Notes under the pieces: generated by a model
What the model was told of the DNA's origin: nothing
The model's database searches: none
The model's input: the letters and a program-made list of their open reading frames with translations, nothing else
Shown: piece by piece, positions 1-8,033 of the stretch
Position numbering within the stretch: the stretch's first letter is position 1
How the letters are laid out: every line of letters begins with the position of its first letter
From: Bacteroidia bacterium
GTDB lineage: Bacteria; Bacteroidota; Bacteroidia; UKL13-3
DNA: 47,267 nucleotides
Direction of reading: 5' to 3'
NCBI GenBank assembly: GCA_020049855.1
Contig: JAGVLJ010000031.1
Coordinates: 1 to 47,267 of the forward strand
Made by a program: the position numbers and the translations under genes

Positions 1-859
1 CCTTATTGTTTTTTATAGAATAAATAATTCCGTAAATAATAATCCCTGTAACTAATAGCCCAAAGAAAATTATTCCACTACCAAATGGCAGACTGAATGA
101 ATTTACAAAAGTTAAATCGAAATAAGCGGCAAGGGTAGGTAAGCCGGGGATAATGCCAAACTGCACAATGGCAATAGCTCCGAACGCAATAAGTGAAGCT
201 TTTACAATACCTATGGAAGAAGGCGTGTATTTCCTGAAATAATATACATATACAATGGCCGGAATCACCAATAAGTTCAACAAGTGAACTCCAATAGCCA
301 ATCCACAAAAATACCCGATAAGAATTAACCACCTGTCCGCATGTTTCTCGTCAGCCACATTCTCCCACTTTAAGATAGCCCAAAACGTAATGGCCGTAAA
401 AAAACATGAAGAAGCGTAAACTTCAGCCTCCACAGCCGAGAACCAAAAGGTATCGGAAAAAGTAAGTGACAGGGACCCAACAGTACCGGCTCCAAGTATG
501 GATATCGCCTGCCAGTCGGTTGGCTCTTGGTTATTCTTAATTAAAATCTTTTTAGCTAAATGAGTAATAGTCCAAAACGAAAACAGTACAGTTAACGCGC
601 TGGCTAAAGCCGATACAATATTTACCCAGAAAGCCACTTGGGTAACATCATTTCCGGCCATTAAAGAAAACAAACGGCCAATAATAAGAAACAAGGGGGC
701 TCCGGGAGGATGCACTACCTGCAACCGATAAGAGGCAGAGATAAACTCTCCGCAATCCCAAAAACTGGCAGTTGGCTCAAGGGTTAAGGTATAGGTAACC
801 ATGGCTATAATGAAAACCACCCAGCCAATAACCACATTCATCAAATTGTATTTTTTCAT
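1..859 (-). CDS. DUF2723 family multi-pass membrane protein, 5' part only
   Basis: An open frame of 286 codons starts at the ATG at 859-857 on the minus strand and runs off the left edge without a stop. The N-terminus reads MKKYNLMNVVIGWVVFIIAM, followed by TLEPTASFWDCGEFI and VVHPPGAPLFLIIGR. These are the conserved first loop of DUF2723 proteins, large integral membrane proteins common in Bacteroidota and related to GT-C/protein O-mannosyltransferase folds. At least six hydrophobic segments follow, with the FSDTFWFSAVEAEVYA loop between them. The acidic residues in WDCGEF and EAEVYA sit where GT-C enzymes bind the metal and sugar donor, but that function is inferred from family resemblance. 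The C-terminal half is outside the window. A TATATTTG element lies 36 bases upstream. Confidence 0.88.
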   Translation of the reverse strand, partial: MKKYNLMNVVIGWVVFIIAMVTYTLTLEPTASFWDCGEFISASYRLQVVHPPGAPLFLIIGRLFSLMAGNDVTQVAFWVNIVSALASALTVLFSFWTITHLAKKILIKNNQEPTDWQAISILGAGTVGSLSLTFSDTFWFSAVEAEVYASSCFFTAITFWAILKWENVADEKHADRWLILIGYFCGLAIGVHLLNLLVIPAIVYVYYFRKYTPSSIGIVKASLIAFGAIAIVQFGIIPGLPTLAAYFDLTFVNSFSLPFGSGIIFFGLLVTGIIIYGIIYSIKNNK

Positions 860-894
860 TTCTCTGTTTTTAGCTTTTTTTACATTCTAAAGGG

Positions 895-925
895 CAAATA
901 TAATCAGAGTTCGCACTTATTCACA
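895..925 (-). promoter_or_regulatory. Bacteroidota-type promoter for the DUF2723 gene
   Basis: On the minus strand TGTG is followed by 19 bases and then TATATTTG (bases 902-895). This matches the Bacteroidota sigma consensus TTTG-N19-TAnnTTTG in seven of eight -7 positions or better, with one mismatch at -33. It lies about 36 bases before the ATG at 859. Confidence 0.5.
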
Positions 926-1052
926 GGATTGATGTATTTGATGAGTCCTGACATTTTTTTGCCAAAAGATGTTGAACGAAAATTTTAGGTTAATTATTTC
1001 GTCTTATCAGAAATTAAGTTTAACTTGTAACTGAAATTTACGAAAGGTTTAC

Positions 1053-1697
1053 ATGGAGTTTATTGATTCAAAACTGGTTGAATACGTTGAGCTACACTCA
1101 ACTAAAGAGCATGAAGTTTTGAAAAAACTAAGCAGAGAAACACAGGCTCAGGTAATGATGCCAAGAATGTTATCAGGTCATTTGCAGGGTAATTTACTTT
1201 CTCTTTTGTCTAAACTAATTCAACCTCAATGTATTTTAGAGATTGGAACTTACACGGGCTATTCGGCTATTTGCCTGGCCGGAGGGCTTACCAAAAACGG
1301 AAAGCTTCACACCATTGACATTAACGAGGAATTAGAGACCATCACCTCAAAGTATTTTGCTTTGGCTGGTATTACAGAAAATGTTGTTCAGCATTTTGGC
1401 AATGCACTGCATATTATACCCACACTCAATGAAGTATTTGACCTTGTGTTTATAGATGCGGATAAAATAAATTATATAGCTTATTATAATCTGGTTTTAC
1501 CCAAAGTAAGAGCCGGAGGGTTGATTATAGCCGATAACGTATTGTGGAGCGGAAAGGTAATAGATGAGCGAGAGCTTACTAAAGATGCAGATACCAAAGC
1601 ACTGCATTTGTTTAATGAAAAAGTAAGCAGGGATGAGCGAGTGGAGACAGTGCTGGTTTCGATAAGGGATGGACTGATGCTAATAAGAAAAAAGTAA
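1053..1697 (+). CDS. class I SAM-dependent O-methyltransferase (COG4122 / caffeoyl-CoA OMT-like)
   Basis: The 214-residue protein is a single-domain cytoplasmic methyltransferase of the family that includes catechol and caffeoyl-CoA O-methyltransferases. Motif I is EIGTYTGYS (about residues 63-71). It is followed by the acidic ribose-binding strand LHTIDINEE, the VFIDADKINY metal/substrate motif and the ADNVLWSGKV motif, all typical of the divalent-metal-dependent subgroup. The length is the usual one (210-230). The ATG at 1053 is the first in frame and gives the expected N-terminal helix. The gene lies 72 bases upstream of a giant PKD exoprotein on the same strand. The two may share a transcript, but nothing ties their functions. 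The natural substrate cannot be read from the sequence. Confidence 0.9.
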   Translation: MEFIDSKLVEYVELHSTKEHEVLKKLSRETQAQVMMPRMLSGHLQGNLLSLLSKLIQPQCILEIGTYTGYSAICLAGGLTKNGKLHTIDINEELETITSKYFALAGITENVVQHFGNALHIIPTLNEVFDLVFIDADKINYIAYYNLVLPKVRAGGLIIADNVLWSGKVIDERELTKDADTKALHLFNEKVSRDERVETVLVSIRDGLMLIRKK

Positions 1698-1769
1698 CGG
1701 AAGAGTTTGCAAAAAAGGGCATATTTGCGGGCTTTTTATAATTTATAACATTTAACTGTCTGCAAGGTT

Positions 1770-4700
1770 ATGTTAAAGCAACTGTGTATTTATGCGAGGC
1801 TGATTAGCCTCTTCTGCCCACCACTACTTCTTTGGGAATCAGCCAGCGCATGTGCAAATCTGACACCCAATTTTACAATTACCAATTCCGGCTCATGCCT
1901 ACCCCGAACCGTTACCCTTACCAATACTTCTACGGGTACTTTGGCTGCGGGAAGTTCTTATATATGGAAAATTAACGGAACTATAATTGATACCATTGCC
2001 GGTACTGGCGGATTAACTTACACCATTAATACACCCGGCACTTACACCTTCAGAATGGTAGCTACTACTGCCGGAAATTGCAAAGATTCCATAAGCAAAA
2101 ACACGTCCGTTACCACAGGAGCACCCAGAGTTCAGGATGGAAATGGAAATCCAAGTTACGCTCCTGTTTTTCAGAATTGTATAACCTTTATTACTTCGCC
2201 TGATTCATTTCAATTAATCATCAGCCCCGTTGATACACTTAAAACGTACACCATTAACTGGGGAGACGGATCGGGAAATACCACCGGAGCATCTATGGCT
2301 CCCGGTGGCTCGCTGGCCCACACCTATACTGCCTTAGGCAATTATACATTTTATGTAAGGACCATAAACGGTGGTTGTTCGGATACTATTTTTGGAACCG
2401 TTATCAATAATCGTATTCCTACGGCCGGGATTATTGGCCCACCGGCCGGCCAAAATAGCGGGTGTGCCCCGCACGCAGTGCGGTTTATTAATAATTCGAG
2501 CAATACTTCCTCTTCAACCTATTTCCGATGGACTTATGGCGATGGCGGTGTTGAAATAAAATATGGGGCCAATGATACGGTGTTTCATACCTATCCGCGT
2601 GGATTAGGTGCTGGTGGATGTGGGTTGACCGTAACGCTTGAAGCAATTAATAGCTGTGGGACTTCTCAAACAACCTGGAATCCGGTAAATATTTATGACA
2701 TTGACGATGCTATAATTACCACGGCCAATCCAAACCTGTGTACCCCCAACCAAACATTTACACTGGTAAATAGTTCGGCCAATAATTGTATTCCAGGCAC
2801 AAGGTATTTTTATTGGAATTTTGGTGATGGAACCACACTCGGGTGGACTACTTCCCGTGCCAACCAAACCAAATCGTATCCGGTAGGCTCCTATCCCGTG
2901 ATGTTGGTTGACAGTAACGGATGTGGAAGAGATACCACTTACCTGAACATAATTGTCAATAAAATTCCTACCGCAATATTTGATTTTAATAAAACATCGG
3001 GCTGTGCCCCGCTTACAGTTAATTTTCGTGACACATCCACCGGATTACTTAACAACTATTCCTGGAATTTTGGCGACCCAACCAGTGGAGGTGCGAATAC
3101 TAGTACGTTACGAAATCCTTCTCATACGTTTAATCAACAAGGTGTTTTTCCAGTGCAGTTAACGGTTTCCAATTATTGCGGAACAAATACTAAAACTGAT
3201 ACCATAAGGACTTACGGAAAACCAAATGTGCAAATTAGTAATGCAAGTTCAGGCTGTGCTCCTCTTTCTACTACATTCACCAATACTACACTTTATACTT
3301 CAACTACAGCTACCTATTTTTGGAATATGGGAGACGGTACCTCAGCCATTACTAAAAATGCTCCGCAAAAAACCTACAGCACTCCGGGAACTTATACCAT
3401 TAAATTAAAAATTACTGATACCTGCGGAATTGACTCTGCCTCCCAGACTATTGCTGTTTTTAACCCGCCCACTGCAAAATTTGGGGCGACCCGCGTATGT
3501 ACAGGTGACACAACAAGATTTACTGATTCTTCAACAGTTGTATCAGGAGATACGATAGCCTCTTGGTTTTGGAATTTTGGTGACACCACTACGTCAACTC
3601 AAAAAAATCCACTAAAAATATATTCCGCATCCGGAACCTATGCGGTAATTCTAAGAATTACCACTCAAAACGGATGTATTGACTACGATACCTTGAACGT
3701 AATAGTTGATGTTTCGCCAGCAGTAAGTTTTACGAGAAACCCTACAACAGTTTGCGATAAAGATTTAGTCACCTACACAGGTAACGCAAGCACCTCCGCA
3801 GGTACAATCACCTCTTATTTATACAACCTGGGAACAGGGCAAACGGCTATTTCAAAAGACACTTCCTATATATATCCCTCACCTGGAAAATATTATGTAA
3901 ACTTTACTGCGGGCAATTCTTTTGGCTGTAGCCGCACTTACTATGATAGTGTTACCATTAACCCTAAACCGATTGCCGGATTTATATTTACTCCGGCTTG
4001 TTTAGGAAATGGAGTAACCTTTACAGATACCTCCCTGATCGCTTCCCCCGCATCCATAAGTTCACGTCAATGGGATTTTGACAATAACGGAATAGTTGAC
4101 CTTACCGGAATTACGGTTAATAAAATTTTCGCCACCGCTGATACGTTTTTCGTGCGGCTAAACGTGATTAGCAATAGCGGGTGCAATGACCAGGACACGC
4201 AAAATGTAGTGGTGCGTCCTTTACCAATAATGAACCTATCAGTAAACAGTAACAGCTTATGTAAAAATGATTCATTTGTATTTACCAATTCAACCACTGG
4301 CGCTGTACAATTTGCATGGAATTTTGGAGATGGCTCTTCTATTGTAAATACCACAACTACAGGTGTGCTGAAAAAACGTTATACCAATTCCGGAACTTAT
4401 ATAACAAAACAAACCGCAACTACTGCTTTCGGATGCATGGATTCAGCCTTTCAAACCGTAATTGCCCGACCACTACCCGATGCTGTTTTTTCCAGCAACG
4501 ATACCGTATCATGCGCACCAAAAACATTTACATTCACTAACAACTCTACGAATGCAACTACGTACCGATGGCTAATAAATGGAGTTCCGAGCTACTCCTT
4601 AGCCAATAGACCCGACACTACTGTGAATGTGGCGGGAGCGCAGTTCACCATTTCCCTTATTGCTTACAATTTGTTCAACTGCAAACCCGATACACAAACG

Positions 4701-7700
4701 TACACTTATCGCACGTTAAATAATCCTCAGCCTTCTTTTACCCCAAGTATTGACTCTATATGCGGACCTGCCACAATTAGTTTTACAAACAATTCACTTT
4801 TTTCTTCTTCATATTTATGGACTTTTGGTAACGGAACTGCTTCATCATCTGCAACCAACCCAACCGTCACTTTTGCCTCATCAACAACACAAGACACAAC
4901 CTACACGGTAAAACTTATTGCAACAAATGCCGGAGGATGTAACGACAGTATCTCCAAAAATATTCGCGTTTTCCCAAGACCGATAGCCTTATTTACGCAA
5001 AACAAAACCGATAGTTGTGGGCCATTCCCCGTTCAATTCATCAATCAATCGAATCATAAATCGGGAGGTACCATTAAAGATCCCGCTGTAACTTTTACAG
5101 CATCCTTAACCAAAGACACGGTGTATTCGGTTCGGCTGGTGGGCATGAGCCGCTATGGGTGCAAGGATACTGCGTATGGGAATGTGCGTGTTTACCCCAA
5201 TCCCAAAGCAATATTCTCCCAAAGCAAAACTGATAGTTGCGGCCCTTTGTTGGTACAGTTTAGCAACTCTTCCATACCAAACGATACAGGTGGCATAAGT
5301 ATAATGAGCTTTAACTGGAGCCTGGGTAATGGAACCTCTTCTACCAGCCAAAATGTTTCGGCAAGTTACACTGCCAGCAACACAAAAGATACGGTTTATA
5401 CAATAAGACTTGTGGCTGTAAGCGAACATGGATGCCGCGACACCGCCTATAAAACAGTGCGCATTTACCCAAAACCTCTTGCCCTGTTTACCCAAAATAC
5501 AACAGTTGGTTGCCCTACCTTGTTTGTTCAGTTCACTAACCAATCAACCCCAAAAGATACAGGCAATATTAATGTGATGACCTTTAACTGGGATTTTGGT
5601 AATGGTGTAACCTCAACTGCAAAAAATAATCTTGTGGGCTTTGGGGCTTCGGCTACTCAGGATACAACGTACAATGTAAAACTTATAGCATATAGCGAAC
5701 ATGGCTGTGTTGATTCTATATCAAAAACAATTACCGTTCACCCCAAACCTATTGTGAATTTTAACCAGGATTTAACCATCGGCTGTTATCCGCTAAATGT
5801 AAGCTTTACTAATACTACTATTAATGGCAATTCGTATTTCTGGGATTTTGGGGACGGAGATACCAACTTCGGGTTCAACAGTTCGCATACCTTTATGGCC
5901 AAACCTTTGTTCGATACAACATACAACATAAAGTTGTTTTCAATTTCGCCATTTGGATGCCCCGGAGATACGGTAACAAAACAAGTAACAGTAAGATACA
6001 ACCCTTTTGCCGATTTCTTTTTTGACCCTGATACGGGATGCGGAAATACGCTCACCCGATTATTCAATACATCTCTGGGAGCCATATCCTTCTCCTGGAT
6101 ATTGGGCGAAGGCACTTACTCCACAGCAGTAAACCCTTTTTCCGTCTATGCCGCGAACCCTATAAAAGACACACTTTACAAAGCAAAAATGTATGCTTAT
6201 ACTCCGTACGGATGTATTGATTCTGCTGAAAAATCAATTTTAATTGCCCCATTGCCGTTTGCCAATTTTAGCGGTACACTTACCGGATGCCACCCTTTCA
6301 CTACCACACTTAATGGACTAAACTCAAACAGAGCTATAAGTTACCAATGGGATTTTGGAGATGGATCTACAAGCACACAAGCCAATCCTACGCATACTTT
6401 TACCAACCCTTCGCTTATAGATGTAACCTATAAGGTAATCTTAAAAGTATTCTCAAACAAAGGGTGTGAAGATACCATAATTCGTATAGTGACGGTACAT
6501 CCAAATCCTTCATCAAATTTTACTTTTACAAAAATTCCCTTCTGCGATACAGCCTTATTTACTTTCAGTAACGCATCCATTAATGCGGTTACTTATAATT
6601 GGGATTTTGGAGATGGGTTTACATCAACCGCCACAAATCCGCAACATTATTTTCGCACTTCAGTTTTTACTGACACTACGTATAGCATAAAACTCATAAG
6701 TACATCTACTTTTGGGTGCAGGGATACCATCCAAAAAAGCTTAACGACCAATCCGATTGTTGTATCGGATTTCTCCGGAATGCCCTTGGTTGGATGTGAG
6801 CCCCATACAGCAAATTTATCCAACCTGTCCCGAAACGGAATTATCTATATATGGGATTTTGGAGACGGGGGCGCATCAACATCTTCCAACCCTTCGCATA
6901 TGTTTTTATTGCCGGGGTATTACAGTATCAAACTTGTTGCCATTGATAAATTCGGCTGTTCTGATACCCTTACCAAAACAAACTACATTCAGGTTTTACA
7001 AAAGCCACGAGGCGATTTTATTCCAAGTCCGCAACAACAGGCATTACCAAATGCTACCGTTTATTTCAACAATACAAGTATCAGCCCCTCTCCGTTAAAT
7101 TACCTTTGGGATTTTGGCGACAGCTACCAATCAACGCTAAAAGATCCGCAACATACCTATCTCGACAGCGGAACTTATCGTGTAAAACTTAGGGTTGATA
7201 ATGGACAATGCCTTGATTCGGTATATAAAAATATACGTATTGACCCATTGCCGCCTGTAGCCGATTTTGATGCCATTGCATCAGGGTGTGCACCGCTGAT
7301 GGTAGCATTTAATAACAAAAGCACCAATGCCTATGAGTTTAATTGGTACATTGAGGGATCGGTGCTTCGTGATAAAAGTCCGGTACATGTATTCACAAAA
7401 CCGGGTACCTATTCTGTAACTTTACGAGTAAAGGGTCCGGGTGGAATTGACGATACAACCAAAACGGATTACATCACCGTTGAGGCACAACCAAAAGCTA
7501 ATTTCAAGGTGAATCCGAAAGAAATATTTTTGCCTGATGCCTACGTTGATTTATTAAACCTCTCAACGGATGCAGTAAAATTTTACTGGTATATACTGGA
7601 TAAATTTGGCAATACTGTCTGGAGTGATACTGCTGAAAATCCGAGGGGAATTGTAAAAGATACGGGATATTATCAGGTAAAATTGATTGCAGTAAATGCA

Positions 7701-8033
7701 AAAGGTTGCTTTGATACCATGGTCATAAAAAATGCCTTTTCCGCTTTTGCCGAAGGGGAGATTTATGTTCCTACCGCATTTACTCCGGATAAAAACGGAC
7801 TCAACGATATATTTAAACCTGTTTATTACGGGCTGCAAAGTGACGACTATCGCTTTATAATATTTAACCGCTGGGGCGAAGTGGTATTCGAAACAACAGA
7901 CCGTGATGCCGCCTGGGATGGAAAATTTAAAGAGATGCCTGCACAACAAGACGTATATGCCTGGTTGCTTAAAGGAACCTTAGCAGGCAATAAAAGAGTA
8001 GTATTAAATGGTACCGTAACTTTGTTACGCTAA
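1770..8033 (+). CDS. giant PKD-repeat exoprotein with T9SS type B C-terminal sorting domain
   Basis: This is a 2087-residue secreted protein. A hydrophobic N-terminal signal (LISLFCPPLLLWESASA) is followed by about 23 tandem PKD/Ig-like modules (roughly residues 27-1989) of about 74-95 residues each, most with the YxWxFGDG turn and a conserved Cys pair. The last roughly 85 residues (VPTAFTPDKNGLNDIFKP ... FNRWGEVVFET ... GTVTLLR) form a gliding-motility-associated/CHU_C type B domain, which directs export through T9SS and attachment or release at the cell surface. PKD arrays of this kind serve as adhesins or extended stalks. No catalytic domain is visible, so an adhesive or structural role is inferred. 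The stop codon overlaps the stop of the convergent peptidase gene. Modules 12-15 are the most alike, pointing to recent expansion. Confidence 0.9.
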   Translation: MLKQLCIYARLISLFCPPLLLWESASACANLTPNFTITNSGSCLPRTVTLTNTSTGTLAAGSSYIWKINGTIIDTIAGTGGLTYTINTPGTYTFRMVATTAGNCKDSISKNTSVTTGAPRVQDGNGNPSYAPVFQNCITFITSPDSFQLIISPVDTLKTYTINWGDGSGNTTGASMAPGGSLAHTYTALGNYTFYVRTINGGCSDTIFGTVINNRIPTAGIIGPPAGQNSGCAPHAVRFINNSSNTSSSTYFRWTYGDGGVEIKYGANDTVFHTYPRGLGAGGCGLTVTLEAINSCGTSQTTWNPVNIYDIDDAIITTANPNLCTPNQTFTLVNSSANNCIPGTRYFYWNFGDGTTLGWTTSRANQTKSYPVGSYPVMLVDSNGCGRDTTYLNIIVNKIPTAIFDFNKTSGCAPLTVNFRDTSTGLLNNYSWNFGDPTSGGANTSTLRNPSHTFNQQGVFPVQLTVSNYCGTNTKTDTIRTYGKPNVQISNASSGCAPLSTTFTNTTLYTSTTATYFWNMGDGTSAITKNAPQKTYSTPGTYTIKLKITDTCGIDSASQTIAVFNPPTAKFGATRVCTGDTTRFTDSSTVVSGDTIASWFWNFGDTTTSTQKNPLKIYSASGTYAVILRITTQNGCIDYDTLNVIVDVSPAVSFTRNPTTVCDKDLVTYTGNASTSAGTITSYLYNLGTGQTAISKDTSYIYPSPGKYYVNFTAGNSFGCSRTYYDSVTINPKPIAGFIFTPACLGNGVTFTDTSLIASPASISSRQWDFDNNGIVDLTGITVNKIFATADTFFVRLNVISNSGCNDQDTQNVVVRPLPIMNLSVNSNSLCKNDSFVFTNSTTGAVQFAWNFGDGSSIVNTTTTGVLKKRYTNSGTYITKQTATTAFGCMDSAFQTVIARPLPDAVFSSNDTVSCAPKTFTFTNNSTNATTYRWLINGVPSYSLANRPDTTVNVAGAQFTISLIAYNLFNCKPDTQTYTYRTLNNPQPSFTPSIDSICGPATISFTNNSLFSSSYLWTFGNGTASSSATNPTVTFASSTTQDTTYTVKLIATNAGGCNDSISKNIRVFPRPIALFTQNKTDSCGPFPVQFINQSNHKSGGTIKDPAVTFTASLTKDTVYSVRLVGMSRYGCKDTAYGNVRVYPNPKAIFSQSKTDSCGPLLVQFSNSSIPNDTGGISIMSFNWSLGNGTSSTSQNVSASYTASNTKDTVYTIRLVAVSEHGCRDTAYKTVRIYPKPLALFTQNTTVGCPTLFVQFTNQSTPKDTGNINVMTFNWDFGNGVTSTAKNNLVGFGASATQDTTYNVKLIAYSEHGCVDSISKTITVHPKPIVNFNQDLTIGCYPLNVSFTNTTINGNSYFWDFGDGDTNFGFNSSHTFMAKPLFDTTYNIKLFSISPFGCPGDTVTKQVTVRYNPFADFFFDPDTGCGNTLTRLFNTSLGAISFSWILGEGTYSTAVNPFSVYAANPIKDTLYKAKMYAYTPYGCIDSAEKSILIAPLPFANFSGTLTGCHPFTTTLNGLNSNRAISYQWDFGDGSTSTQANPTHTFTNPSLIDVTYKVILKVFSNKGCEDTIIRIVTVHPNPSSNFTFTKIPFCDTALFTFSNASINAVTYNWDFGDGFTSTATNPQHYFRTSVFTDTTYSIKLISTSTFGCRDTIQKSLTTNPIVVSDFSGMPLVGCEPHTANLSNLSRNGIIYIWDFGDGGASTSSNPSHMFLLPGYYSIKLVAIDKFGCSDTLTKTNYIQVLQKPRGDFIPSPQQQALPNATVYFNNTSISPSPLNYLWDFGDSYQSTLKDPQHTYLDSGTYRVKLRVDNGQCLDSVYKNIRIDPLPPVADFDAIASGCAPLMVAFNNKSTNAYEFNWYIEGSVLRDKSPVHVFTKPGTYSVTLRVKGPGGIDDTTKTDYITVEAQPKANFKVNPKEIFLPDAYVDLLNLSTDAVKFYWYILDKFGNTVWSDTAENPRGIVKDTGYYQVKLIAVNAKGCFDTMVIKNAFSAFAEGEIYVPTAFTPDKNGLNDIFKPVYYGLQSDDYRFIIFNRWGEVVFETTDRDAAWDGKFKEMPAQQDVYAWLLKGTLAGNKRVVLNGTVTLLR
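1848..7737 (+). repeat. tandem PKD/Ig-like module array, about 23 units
   Basis: Counting the recurrent starts (xPxPxAxF ... CxP) by eye gives 23 modules. Units 14 (5193-5465) and 15 (5466-5738) are both exactly 273 bases and closely similar at protein level (CRDTAYKTVRIYPKP versus CVDSISKTITVHPKP). Unit 13 (4971-5192) is only 222 bases and has lost the strand carrying the W-x-F/L-G-x-G turn. Confidence 0.8.

Noticed and set aside
5106-5543. Minus-strand open frame of 145 codons inside the PKD gene
   Set aside because: It is a shadow of the repeat-rich coding strand, with no start context and no recognisable protein.
1848-7737. CRISPR-like array because of regular spacing
   Set aside because: The periodicity is at protein level (about 84-91 residues) with diverged nucleotides and a continuous open frame.
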